DNA of 64,000 nt from Erythrobacter sanguineus (GTDB lineage Bacteria > Pseudomonadota > Alphaproteobacteria > Sphingomonadales > Sphingomonadaceae), in the NCBI GenBank assembly GCA_945878845.1, contig CAMCUB010000007.1, positions 48,725 through 112,724 of the forward strand, read 5' to 3'. Under the pieces are notes generated by a model. The model ran no database searches and was not told the DNA's origin. It saw only the letters and a program-made list of their open reading frames with translations. The translations under genes and the position numbers were made by a program. Positions 1 to 8,220 of this stretch are shown here, piece by piece. Positions within the stretch are counted from its first letter, which is position 1, and every line of letters begins with the position of its first letter.

Positions 1-500
1 TCGGTCGCGACCATGATCCGCTGCGCCGGGCGGTGGAACCAGCGGATATAGGGCCAGAAGGCGCTCGCGGGCAGGCCGGTGCGGCGCGCGAGGTAATCGG
101 GGAACTGGGTGTGGTAGGCGGTGGTGAAAGGCACCTTGCGCCGCAGACAGTAACGCCGCGCGGCGAAGCCCAGCGGGCCCTCGGTGGCGATATGCACCGC
201 CTCGGGCTTGATCTTGGCGAGCTGCCGCCCGACCGCGCCCGGGGCGGTCAGCGCGAGGCGAATCTCGGGATAGGTCGGCGCAGGGATCGAGGGGTAGCCC
301 TCGGGGCTGATCACGGTGACCTCGTGCCCCCAGCCGCGCAGCACTTCGCAGGTGGTCGAGAGCGTGCGCACCACCCCGTTGGTCTGGGGGTGCCAAGCAT
401 CGGTGACGATCGCGATCGACGCAGGCACGGGCCCCGAGGGCGCGATCGCAGCCGGGGCGGGAGAGGCGCTGTCGGTCGGGATCGTCGTCAGCCGGTTCAC
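1..500 (-). CDS. Glycosyltransferase family 4 (GT4), N-terminal part, cut by window edge
   Basis: The reverse strand reads open from a GTG at 500 to the window edge; the C-terminus lies outside. The visible part of about 166 residues starts with a Pro/Ala-rich leader and then DAWHPQTNGVVRTL, the nucleotide-binding N-terminal Rossmann start of GT4 enzymes of the MgtA/SqdX/alpha-mannosyltransferase type. HIATEGPLGFAARR and FTTAYHTQFPDYLARR follow, both typical of this group. Such enzymes transfer a sugar from a nucleotide donor to a lipid or glycan on the cytoplasmic face of the membrane. The GTG overlaps the stop of the upstream phosphoesterase (GTGA), so the two are translationally coupled. 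The acceptor cannot be told from this part. It is absent from the ORF track because it has no stop in the window. Confidence 0.85.
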   Translation of the reverse strand, partial: MNRLTTIPTDSASPAPAAIAPSGPVPASIAIVTDAWHPQTNGVVRTLSTTCEVLRGWGHEVTVISPEGYPSIPAPTYPEIRLALTAPGAVGRQLAKIKPEAVHIATEGPLGFAARRYCLRRKVPFTTAYHTQFPDYLARRTGLPASAFWPYIRWFHRPAQRIMVAT

Positions 501-1414
501 GCCGCCTCGCGCGCCGGATCCGTCGCGGGCGCTCCGGCGTCGGCCGGTGCTGCCTCACCTTCGACGCGGCGCTTCATCTCTTCGGGCCAGTGGAGGATTT
601 CCATGCGTCCGTCGTGATGCTCGACCAAGGCGTTGCAGCCTTCGACCCAGTCGCCGTCGTTCCAGTATTCGACCGGCTTGCCATTGTGCTCGAACATGCG
701 GAATTCGGCGGTGTGGATGTGCCCGCAGACCACCCCGTCCACGCCGCGCTCGCCAGCGGCGCGGGCGACGACTTCCTCGTACTTGCCGATGAACTCGACC
801 GCGTTCTTGACCTTGTGCTTGGCAGCCTTGCTGAGCGACCAGTAGGGCTTGCCCATCCAGCGCCGCACGGTGTTCACTGCCACGTTGCACTTCATCATCA
901 TATGATAGGCATGATCGCCCACGAAAGCGAGCCAGCGGTGCGAGAGCATCACCGCGTCGAACTCGTCACCGTGGAGCACCATCAGACGGCGGCCGTCGGC
1001 GGTGTCGTGGAAGGCCGCACGGCGGATCTCGATCCCGCCGAAATTGAGGCCGGTGAACTGGCGGAACATCTCGTCATGGTTGCCCGGGATGTAGACCACC
1101 CGGGTGCCGCGCCGGGCGCGCTTCATGATGCGCCACACGATGTCGTTGTGCGCCGAGGGCCAGTAGAACTTCTTCTTGAGCCGCCAGCCATCGATGATGT
1201 CGCCGACGAGATACATGGTCTCGCTGTCGACATTGTCGAGGAAGTCTATCAGCAGCTCGGCATTGCAGCCCTTGGTGCCGAGGTGGACGTCGCTGATCCA
1301 TACCGTGCGGTAGGAGCGGCGGGCGTTGCCCTCAGGCTCGGGGATGCGCGGCGTTGCCGACGGGAAGCTGGCAATGTTGTCGCTGATCAGGTCGGAGAGG
1401 TCGGCACTGGTCAT
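497..1414 (-). CDS. UDP-2,3-diacylglucosamine diphosphatase (LpxH)-family metallophosphoesterase
   Basis: A 305-residue calcineurin-like phosphoesterase of the LpxH/COG2908 family. Metal-binding motifs are in order: ISDVHLGTKG (about residue 40), YLVGDIIDGW, IPGNHDEMFR, LHGDEFD and CGHIHTAEF near the C-terminus. LpxH proper cleaves UDP-2,3-diacylglucosamine to lipid X in lipid A synthesis. This longer variant, coupled to a GT4 gene, is often annotated the same way but may act on another nucleotide-lipid. The ATG at 1414 has AAGGG upstream. It overlaps the downstream GT4 start by 4 bp. The family call is firm; the substrate is an inference. Confidence 0.85.
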   Translation of the reverse strand: MTSADLSDLISDNIASFPSATPRIPEPEGNARRSYRTVWISDVHLGTKGCNAELLIDFLDNVDSETMYLVGDIIDGWRLKKKFYWPSAHNDIVWRIMKRARRGTRVVYIPGNHDEMFRQFTGLNFGGIEIRRAAFHDTADGRRLMVLHGDEFDAVMLSHRWLAFVGDHAYHMMMKCNVAVNTVRRWMGKPYWSLSKAAKHKVKNAVEFIGKYEEVVARAAGERGVDGVVCGHIHTAEFRMFEHNGKPVEYWNDGDWVEGCNALVEHHDGRMEILHWPEEMKRRVEGEAAPADAGAPATDPAREAA

Positions 1415-1628
1415 GAGTAACCCTTGAGTGTCATGGCTCGTCCGACCCCCATGACAGCCAATTGTTACAGCCGACTCACAGGCAAATGACGGTTTCGCGT
1501 CATTTTGCGAAAGGTGAACGAGTCAATCGTGACTCATGCAGGGCAATGTTTGACTGGAAAATGACTGCCGCGCGACAATTCAAGTGGTCGCGCAGCTGTC
1601 CCGTCGCTGTCCGCCGCCGCCGGGCGGG

Positions 1629-2258
1629 TCAGTCCATCGGGACAAAGCCGGGGAGCGCCTCGACCCGTGCGATCCACGCCTGCACGTGGGCGTAATCACC
1701 GAGGCCGAAGCCGCCCTCTTCGGCGACGTGGGTGTAAGGGAACAGAGCAATGTCGGCGAGCGTCGGGGCGTCGCCGCAGAAGAAGGCGTGGGTCGCAAGG
1801 TGCCGGTTCATCAGCTCCAGCGCCGCGCAGCCCGCCATGCGCTTGGCCATGATCTGCGCGCGCTGCTCGGCCGAGAGGTTCGCCTCGCCCACGAAGCGCA
1901 GCCAGAACCGGAGCGTCGCGACATTGGGTTCATGGTTGTATTGCTCGAAGAACATCCAGCGCAGGCAGTCGGCCTCGCCGAAACGGTCCGCCGGGATCAG
2001 CGCGCTGCCATGAGCGATATACCAGCAGGCGGCGTTGCTTTCTGGCAAGAAGCGCGCGTCTGCGCCCTCCCCGATCTGGAGCACCGGAATGCGGCCATTG
2101 GCGTTGACCGCCCTGAGGAACTCGGGCGTGCGGGTCTCGCCCTTCATGATGTCGTAGCCGCGCAGCGCCAGCGGCAGGCCGAGCAGCGCCGCGGTCAACC
2201 GGATCTTGTAGCAATTCCCGCTACGCGGATCTTCGTGGAGGGTGAGCGCCTCAGCCAT
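1629..2258 (-). CDS. Glutathione S-transferase family protein
   Basis: A 209-residue soluble protein with the two-domain GST layout. The N-terminal thioredoxin-like half contains HEDPRSGNCYKIRL (the position where GSH-activating Ser/Cys sits), NGRIPVLQIGEG with the cis-Pro, and LPESNAACWY for the gamma-glutamyl contact. The helical C-terminal half has LADIALFPYTHVAEEGGF, matching the conserved N-cap/hydrophobic staple region. GSTs conjugate or reduce substrates with glutathione. The start overlaps the end of the upstream quinone oxidoreductase by 8 bp, so both are probably one transcript and may share a role in electrophile detoxification. Substrate unknown. Confidence 0.9.
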   Translation of the reverse strand: MAEALTLHEDPRSGNCYKIRLTAALLGLPLALRGYDIMKGETRTPEFLRAVNANGRIPVLQIGEGADARFLPESNAACWYIAHGSALIPADRFGEADCLRWMFFEQYNHEPNVATLRFWLRFVGEANLSAEQRAQIMAKRMAGCAALELMNRHLATHAFFCGDAPTLADIALFPYTHVAEEGGFGLGDYAHVQAWIARVEALPGFVPMD

Positions 2259-3249
2259 TGCCGCCTTCCTTGGCGACCTCGAGCACGATCTTGCCGATAT
2301 GCTCGCCCGCTTCCATCCGCGCGTGGGCGGCGGCGGCTTCGGCGAGGGGGAAGCTCATGTCCATCACCGGCGCGATCTCGCCCTCGGCGAACAGCGGCCA
2401 GGCATTGTCGGTGATCTCGTCGGCGAGCGCGGATTTGAACGCGTCAGAGCGCGGGCGCAGGGTCGATCCGGTCAGCGTCAGCCGGCGCATCATCACCTGC
2501 GCCATATTGATTTCGGCCCGCGTGCCGCCCAGCACCGCGATGGTGACGTGGCGGCCATCCTCGGCGAGGCACTTGAGGTTCTTGGCGACATAATCGCCCG
2601 AGACCATGTCGAGCACGATGTCGACGCCCTTGCTTGCCGTGTGCGCCATCACCGCGTCGACGAAATCAGTCTCGCGGTAGTTGATCGCAAGGTCCGCACC
2701 GATTCGGGTCGCGGCCGCGCATTTGGCCGCATCGCCGCAGGTCACGATCACCTCCATGTCGAAGGCCTTGGCAAGGCTGATCGCCATGGTGCCGATTCCA
2801 GAGGTGCCGCCATGGACCAGCACGCGCTCGCCATCGCGGGCGAGGCCGCGTTCGAACAGGTTGTGCCACACGGTGAACAGGGTCTCAGGGATCGCAGCGG
2901 CCTCGGACAGCAACATCCCCGAGGGCACCGGCAGGCAGTGCTGCCAATGCGCGGCGCAATGTTCGGCATAGCCGCCGCCCGGCGTAAGTGCCGCGACATG
3001 CTGGCCGATCATCTCGCGCGGGACTTCGGTGCCGACCGCAACGATCTCGCCCGAAACCTCGAGCCCCAGCAAGGGCGAGGCGCCCGGCGGGGCGGGGTAG
3101 AGCCCGGCGCGCTGGAGGCAATCGGGGCGGTTGACCCCGGCATAGGCGACGCGGATCAGCACGTCGTCGGGCCGCAGCCGCGGGACCGGCGACGTCTGGA
3201 TGCACAGCACCTCGGGCCCGCCGGGCGCGTCGAACCCAATCGATTGCAT
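2251..3249 (-). CDS. NAD(P)H quinone oxidoreductase, zeta-crystallin/PIG3 type
   Basis: A zinc-free medium-chain dehydrogenase/reductase of about 332 residues. Visible blocks are the GroES-like N-terminal domain (VLIRVAYAGVNRPDCLQRAG), LGLEVSGEIVAVG, and the Rossmann segment VLVHGGTSGIGTMAISLAKA (about residue 145), then NYRETDFVDAV. The NRPDCLQRAGLYP stretch is typical of the PIG3-like subgroup that reduces quinones with NADPH. The ORF opens at 3285, but the internal ATG at 3249 (MQSIGFDAPGG) fits the family N-terminus and has GGAG just upstream. The downstream GST overlaps it by 8 bp. Exact quinone substrate unknown. Confidence 0.88.
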   Translation of the reverse strand: MQSIGFDAPGGPEVLCIQTSPVPRLRPDDVLIRVAYAGVNRPDCLQRAGLYPAPPGASPLLGLEVSGEIVAVGTEVPREMIGQHVAALTPGGGYAEHCAAHWQHCLPVPSGMLLSEAAAIPETLFTVWHNLFERGLARDGERVLVHGGTSGIGTMAISLAKAFDMEVIVTCGDAAKCAAATRIGADLAINYRETDFVDAVMAHTASKGVDIVLDMVSGDYVAKNLKCLAEDGRHVTIAVLGGTRAEINMAQVMMRRLTLTGSTLRPRSDAFKSALADEITDNAWPLFAEGEIAPVMDMSFPLAEAAAAHARMEAGEHIGKIVLEVAKEGGNG

Positions 3250-3384
3250 GGTCTCCGGTAGACCCAGACCGCCACTCACCCCCATTACTGTCGTCCCCGC
3301 ACCCGCAAATTAACCATAGTTCACCTCGCGAATAACCGTCTCGCCGATTGACAGCAAGCCGCTTGGGGCGGATGCTGCGAGGCA

Positions 3385-3588
3385 ATGGAAGAACCCGATC
3401 GCCCCCGGCCTGTCGGAGACGCCGCCTCGAGCCTCGCTGCCGAGGACCTTGCCCCCTACTCGCAAGCCGAACTGGACGAACGCATCGCCCTGCTCGAGGC
3501 TGAAATTGCCCGCGTTTCCGCACATCGCGCCAAGGCCGCCGCCCACCGCGCCGCTGCCGACGCGCTGTTCGGGAGAGACGGTGGATGA
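3385..3588 (+). CDS. DUF1192 family protein
   Basis: A 67-residue acidic-then-helical protein matching the short alphaproteobacterial DUF1192 family: a Pro-rich start, then LAPYSQAELDERIALLEAEI, the family signature, and an Ala-rich helix. No membrane segment or signal peptide. The helix could form a short coiled coil. Function unknown. It stands alone between the divergent oxidoreductase gene and clpA, 129 bp before clpA. Confidence 0.8.
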   Translation: MEEPDRPRPVGDAASSLAAEDLAPYSQAELDERIALLEAEIARVSAHRAKAAAHRAAADALFGRDGG

Positions 3589-3717
3589 TTTTCCCGTCCT
3601 GCCCCGTTCTTATCCTGCCACGGGATTCGCAATTCCTGCACCCCGACCCATATAGTCGAAATCTGGCCTCTCCCGCCCCCTCGCCATGGGCATCCACCCG
3701 CTGAAAAGGCCTCTCCC

Positions 3718-6081
3718 ATGCCCAGCTTCGCCCAGAACCTCGAACGCACGCTGCACAACGCGCTCGGCAATGCTTCGGAACGGCGGCACGAATATGCCAC
3801 GCTCGAACACCTGCTCCTGGCGCTGATCGATGATGAGGACGCCGCCGCCGTGATGGCCGCCTGCGGGGTCGACCTGGCCGAGCTTGGCGAGGTGGTGAAG
3901 CAGTATCTCGATCAGGAATACCAGAGCCTCAAGACCGAGGACGGCGCCGATCCGCAGCCCACTGCCGGCTTCCAGCGGGTGATCCAGCGCGCGATCCTGC
4001 ATGTCCAGTCCTCCGGCAAGGACACCGTCACCGGCGCCAACGTGCTGGTCGCGCTGTTCTCCGAGCGCGATTCCTATGCGGTCTATTTCCTCCAGCAGCA
4101 GGATATGAGCCGGCTGGATGCGGTGAGCTATATCAGCCACGGCATCGGCAAGGGCGGGCGCCAGATCGAGCCCAAGAGCCCGCAGGGCACCGACAAGGCC
4201 GAGGAATCGACGCAGCAAAGCAAGGAGAGCGGCGGCAACAAGAAGGAAACCGCGCTCGACCAGTTCACCGTCAACCTCAACGCCAAGGCCGAAGCCGGCA
4301 AGATCGACCCGCTGATCGGCCGCGGGCCGGAGGTTGACCGGACGATCCAGATCCTGTGCCGCCGGTCGAAGAACAACCCGCTCTATGTCGGCGATCCCGG
4401 CGTCGGCAAGACCGCGATTGCCGAAGGTCTGGCGCGCAAGATCGTCGAGGGCGATGTGCCCGAGGTACTGGCCGAGGCGGTGATCTATTCGCTCGACATG
4501 GGCGCGCTGCTCGCGGGCACGCGCTATCGCGGCGACTTCGAAGAGCGGCTCAAGCAGGTCGTCAACGAGCTTGAGGCCATGCCGCACGCGGTGCTGTTCA
4601 TCGACGAGATCCACACCGTGATCGGCGCGGGCGCAACCAGCGGCGGGGCGATGGACGCCTCGAACCTGTTGAAGCCCGCCCTGTCGAGCGGCGCGATCCG
4701 CTGCATCGGTTCGACCACCTACAAGGAATTCCGCAACCACTTCGAAAAGGACCGCGCCCTGCTGCGCCGGTTCCAGAAGATCGACGTGAACGAGCCGACC
4801 ATCGAGGACACGATCAAGATCCTCAAGGGTCTGCGCACCGCCTTCGAGGATCACCACAAGGTCAAGTACACGCCCGATGCGATCAAGACCGCGGTGGAAC
4901 TCTCGGCGCGCTACATCAATGACCGCAAGCTGCCCGACAAGGCGATCGACGTGATCGACGAAGTCGGCGCGATGCAGATGCTGGTGCCGCCAAGCCGCCG
5001 CAAGAAGACCATCACCGCGCGCGAAATCGAAATGGTGATCGCGACGATGGCGCGCATTCCTCCGAAGTCGGTCAGCAAGGACGACAAGAAGGCGCTCGAG
5101 AACCTTGAGCGCGATCTCAAGCACGTGGTGTTTGGGCAGGACGATGCGATTGTCCGGCTTGCGACCGCGATGAAGCTCAGCCGCGCAGGCTTGCGCGATC
5201 CGGACAAGCCGATTGGCTCGTTCCTGTTCAGCGGCCCCACCGGCGTCGGCAAGACCGAAGTCGCGCGCCAGCTTGCCACGATCATGGGAATCGAGCTCAA
5301 GCGCTTCGACATGTCCGAATATATGGAGCGCCACAGCGTCTCCCGCCTGATCGGCGCGCCTCCGGGCTATGTCGGCTATGATCAGGGCGGCCTCCTCACC
5401 GATGCCGTCGACCAGAACCCGCATTGCGTGCTGCTGCTCGACGAGATCGAGAAGGCCCACCCCGACCTGTTCAACATCCTGTTGCAGGTGATGGATAACG
5501 GGCGCCTGACCGATCACCACGGCAAGACGGTCGATTTCCGCAATGTGGTCCTGATCATGACCACCAATGCGGGCGCGGCCGACATGGCGCGGCAGGGCAT
5601 CGGCTTCGGTGACGTGTCGAAGGAAGACGCGGGCGACGAGGCGGTGAAGAAGATGTTCACCCCCGAATTCCGCAACCGTCTCGATGCGATCGTGCCCTTC
5701 GCCTATCTCGGCAAGAGCATCGTTGCCCGCGTGGTCGACAAGTTCATCCTCCAGCTGGAACTCCAGCTGGCCGAACAGAACGTCCACATCCAGTTCGACA
5801 CCGACGCGCGTGCGTGGCTGGCGGACAAGGGCTATGACAAGCTCTACGGCGCCCGTCCGATGAGCCGCCTGATCCAGGAAAAGATCAAGCAGCCGCTCGC
5901 CGAGGAACTGCTGTTCGGCAAGCTGGCCGAGGGCGGCGAGGTGCATGTCAGCATCAAGGACAACAAGCCGAGCTTCGAGATGACCCCGGCCCCGCCCAAG
6001 GTGAAGCCGGCCAAGAAGGTCTCGATGAAGAAGAAGGGCGCGCCGGCAAAGAAGCCCGCGACCGAATCCGACGAGGGCTGA
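3718..6081 (+). CDS. clpA: ATP-dependent Clp protease ATP-binding subunit ClpA
   Basis: A 787-residue Hsp100 unfoldase that feeds substrates to ClpP. The N-terminal double Clp repeat (residues 1-145) begins [17 protein letters not shown] charged linker follows, then AAA-1 with Walker A GDPGVGKT (about 225), and AAA-2 with Walker A GPTGVGKT (about 506) and the [15 protein letters not shown] pore-region block. [12 protein letters not shown] after AAA-2 corresponds to the IGL/F loop that docks on ClpP. The C-terminal tail is rich in Lys/Pro/Ala. The next gene overlaps the stop by one base (TGATG). No clpS or clpP is present in the window. Length is normal for ClpA. Confidence 0.97.
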   Translation: MPSFAQNLERTLHNALGNASERRHEYATLEHLLLALIDDEDAAAVMAACGVDLAELGEVVKQYLDQEYQSLKTEDGADPQPTAGFQRVIQRAILHVQSSGKDTVTGANVLVALFSERDSYAVYFLQQQDMSRLDAVSYISHGIGKGGRQIEPKSPQGTDKAEESTQQSKESGGNKKETALDQFTVNLNAKAEAGKIDPLIGRGPEVDRTIQILCRRSKNNPLYVGDPGVGKTAIAEGLARKIVEGDVPEVLAEAVIYSLDMGALLAGTRYRGDFEERLKQVVNELEAMPHAVLFIDEIHTVIGAGATSGGAMDASNLLKPALSSGAIRCIGSTTYKEFRNHFEKDRALLRRFQKIDVNEPTIEDTIKILKGLRTAFEDHHKVKYTPDAIKTAVELSARYINDRKLPDKAIDVIDEVGAMQMLVPPSRRKKTITAREIEMVIATMARIPPKSVSKDDKKALENLERDLKHVVFGQDDAIVRLATAMKLSRAGLRDPDKPIGSFLFSGPTGVGKTEVARQLATIMGIELKRFDMSEYMERHSVSRLIGAPPGYVGYDQGGLLTDAVDQNPHCVLLLDEIEKAHPDLFNILLQVMDNGRLTDHHGKTVDFRNVVLIMTTNAGAADMARQGIGFGDVSKEDAGDEAVKKMFTPEFRNRLDAIVPFAYLGKSIVARVVDKFILQLELQLAEQNVHIQFDTDARAWLADKGYDKLYGARPMSRLIQEKIKQPLAEELLFGKLAEGGEVHVSIKDNKPSFEMTPAPPKVKPAKKVSMKKKGAPAKKPATESDEG

Positions 6082-6590
6082 TGCGCTTCGGATTGACGAC
6101 ACTGGCGGCGGCGGGGGTGCTGATGGGCACCTCCGCCGTCGCTGCGCAGGATGACAAGGGCCTCGCCGCCGCCTCAGCCGAGCGGCTCGCCAAATCCGGC
6201 AGTTGGCGCATGAGCGCCACCGCGAAGGGCCCGGACGGCAAGCCCGAATGCACCGAAATCTGGCACTTCAAACCCGATGGAACCGGCTTGGTCGAGAGCG
6301 GCGACGAGCGGATCGAAAACACATGGCGCACCGAGCGGAAGGAGGGCGACACCTGGCTCTATACCCGCTCGATGGCGTCCAATGGCGCTCCCGATTGTCT
6401 GGGCAAGCGCCGGGATCCCGCCAGCTTCCCTCGCAATCTGAGCGGGGTGCTGCTGATCTTCTTCAACAGTGGCGACGCGATCCTGTGCCAGCCGACCTAC
6501 AGCCGGAACGCCGACGGCAGCCTCACCCCCACGAATATGTTCAGCGAGGAAAACTGCTGGGGTCGGCTCGCTCCTTTGTCGGGCGATTGA
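6081..6590 (+). CDS. Hypothetical secreted protein
   Basis: A 169-residue protein with a clear Sec signal peptide (LTTLAAAGVLMGTSAVAAQ, cleavage after AVAA). The mature part has FKPDGTGLVESGDERIENTW, resembling small lipocalin-like or extracellular beta-sheet domains in which a response value is scored from an assay-like fold, plus four Cys that could form disulfides in the periplasm. I do not recognise a named family. The ATG overlaps the clpA stop by one base, so it is translated from the clpA message. Role unknown. Confidence 0.7.
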   Translation: MRFGLTTLAAAGVLMGTSAVAAQDDKGLAAASAERLAKSGSWRMSATAKGPDGKPECTEIWHFKPDGTGLVESGDERIENTWRTERKEGDTWLYTRSMASNGAPDCLGKRRDPASFPRNLSGVLLIFFNSGDAILCQPTYSRNADGSLTPTNMFSEENCWGRLAPLSGD

Positions 6591-6630
6591 TCGCCGGAAC
6601 ACCGGCACCTGTTCGGGGGTTCATGCAGGC

Positions 6631-7638
6631 ATGACCGCCCCGCCCTTCTCCTGGATCCGGCCCGAGCCGTGGGGCATCCATATCCTCCCCGCCGACGCCT
6701 GGGTCGATCCCTCGCGCGCCGTGCCTCGGGCGCTGGTGACACATGGCCATGCTGACCATGCGCGCGGCGGGCACGGGGTCACTATCGCCACGCCCGCGAC
6801 GCTCGCCATCATGGAGCTGCGCTACCAGACGCGCGAGGGCGCCTCTCCGGTGGAATATGGCGAGACGGTGAGCATCGGCGGCGGCGTGACGGCGACCTAC
6901 CTTCCGGCCGGCCACGTCCTCGGCAGCGCACAAATCCTGCTCGAGCACGCAGGCGAGCGGGTGATCATCACCGGCGACTACAAGCGCGCCCCCGATCCGA
7001 CCTGCGCGCCCTTCGCCGTCACCCCCTGCGACATCTTCATCACCGAGGCGACCTTCGGCCTGCCGGTCTTCACGCACCCACCGATCACCGAGGAAATCGG
7101 GAAGCTGCTCGATGCGCGCGCGGAAAACCCGGAAAGCTGCATCCTCGTCGGCGCATATGCGCTGGGCAAGGCGCAGCGGGTGATCGCGGAGCTGCGCGCC
7201 GCCGGACATCACGAGACGATCTGGCTCCACGGCGCGATGGAGGCAATGTGTCGGTTGTATGAGGAACACGGCGTTGTGCTGGGCGATCTGCGGCTCGTCA
7301 GCGATGCGACCAAGGATCAGATGCGCGGGAGCATCGTGATGGCCCCGCCCTCGGCGCTCAATGATCGCTGGAGCCGCCGCCTGCCCGAACCCGTCACCGC
7401 GATGGCGTCAGGCTGGATGCGCGTCCGCCAGCGCGCCCGCCAGCGCGGGGTCGAGCTACCGCTGGTCATCTCCGACCATGCCGACTGGAACGAACTCACC
7501 CGCACGATTGCGCAAGTGAACCCCGCCGAGACGTGGATCACCCACGGCCGCGAGGAAGCGCTGCTGCGCTGGTGCGAGCTGAACCAGCGCCGCGCCCGTG
7601 CGCTGGCGCTGGTGGGCTACGAGGACGAGGATGATTGA
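6631..7638 (+). CDS. Ligase-associated DNA exonuclease (metallo-beta-lactamase fold)
   Basis: A 335-residue member of the MBL/beta-CASP-like family that in many bacteria is encoded beside an ATP-dependent DNA ligase. The metal motif LVTHGHADHARGG sits near residue 37, followed by PAGHVLGSAQ, IITGDYKRAPDPTC and a C-terminal VISDHADWNELTRTI and TWITHGREEALLRW. It is expected to process DNA ends before ligation during repair. The ORF opens at 6469, but the ATG at 6631 (MTAPPFSWIRPEPW) matches the family N-terminus and follows a G-rich stretch. Its ligase partner lies 580 bp downstream, separated by a palindromic repeat and a gene on the other strand. Confidence 0.92.
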   Translation: MTAPPFSWIRPEPWGIHILPADAWVDPSRAVPRALVTHGHADHARGGHGVTIATPATLAIMELRYQTREGASPVEYGETVSIGGGVTATYLPAGHVLGSAQILLEHAGERVIITGDYKRAPDPTCAPFAVTPCDIFITEATFGLPVFTHPPITEEIGKLLDARAENPESCILVGAYALGKAQRVIAELRAAGHHETIWLHGAMEAMCRLYEEHGVVLGDLRLVSDATKDQMRGSIVMAPPSALNDRWSRRLPEPVTAMASGWMRVRQRARQRGVELPLVISDHADWNELTRTIAQVNPAETWITHGREEALLRWCELNQRRARALALVGYEDEDD

Positions 7639-7651
7639 GGCGAGAGCAACG

Positions 7652-7787
7652 CCCCCCCTCCTCTTGAGAGGAGGGGCGCGAGACTTGCGAGCTTGCTCGC
7701 TAGTCGCAGCGGGGTGGTGCCTTGCGGCACGCGCGGCCCTTCGGCCCGCGCCACCACCCCCTACCCCCTCCTCTGAAGAGGAGGGGG
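7652..7787. repeat. REP-like compound palindrome between convergent genes
   Basis: Two near-identical purine/pyrimidine hairpins face each other: 7655-7676 (CCCCTCCTCT/AGAGGAGGGG) and 7764-7787 (CCCCCTCCTCT/AGAGGAGGGGG). Between them a larger stem pairs GGGGTGGTG at 7711-7719 with CACCACCCC at 7752-7760, enclosing further GC hairpins. It fills the gap between the exonuclease gene and a minus-strand gene. The layout is that of an extragenic REP/BIME-type repeat, and it may also limit transcription in both directions. Confidence 0.75.
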
Positions 7788-7795
7788 AGTTCGCA

Positions 7796-8110
7796 TCACT
7801 TGATCGCGGCCAGCTCGGCAGCGATCTTGGCCAGCATTTCTTCGGTGATCAGGCCTTGCGAGAAGGGCTGCAGGGCCTTGAGGCTGAGGCCCTTGAACTG
7901 CTCGTAAGCGGGGTGCTGCGACAGGTCCTGCCCGGCGAAGTTCGCGGCCAGCACGGCCTTGGCGCGCTCGTCGGCCATCAGGGTTTCGATCGGGGTTTCG
8001 ATGGTGAAGGCCGCTGCGGTGGTGGCGGTGGTCGCCATTTCATCGGCAAAAGCGGGGGCGGCGATGGCGGTCACGGCAAGAGCGACGGCGGCAAGAGGCG
8101 CAAACTTCAT
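7796..8110 (-). CDS. Small secreted hypothetical protein
   Basis: A 104-residue protein with a standard signal peptide (FAPLAAVALAVTAIAAPAFA, cleavage before DEMAT). The mature part of about 80 residues is Ala/Thr-rich, then helical, with FAGQDLSQHPAYEQFKGLSL. No Cys and no membrane anchor, so it is probably a soluble periplasmic protein. I recognise no family beyond small alphaproteobacterial secreted proteins. It sits on the opposite strand between the exonuclease and its ligase partner, flush against a palindromic repeat. Confidence 0.75.
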   Translation of the reverse strand: MKFAPLAAVALAVTAIAAPAFADEMATTATTAAAFTIETPIETLMADERAKAVLAANFAGQDLSQHPAYEQFKGLSLKALQPFSQGLITEEMLAKIAAELAAIK

Positions 8111-8220
8111 GGAGCGGTTTCCTTGTTGGGCAAAGGGCTGGAATCTGGGCTGACGGTGATGTCAGCATCGCGCTCTAGCGAATTTATGTGGCCGCGCAAT
8201 GAACGGGTGGGCGGCCGCTG

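Noticed and set aside
3610-6102. 830-aa minus-strand ORF opposite clpA
   Set aside because: Codon-complement shadow of clpA in high-GC DNA; the protein is low-complexity and shows no motif.
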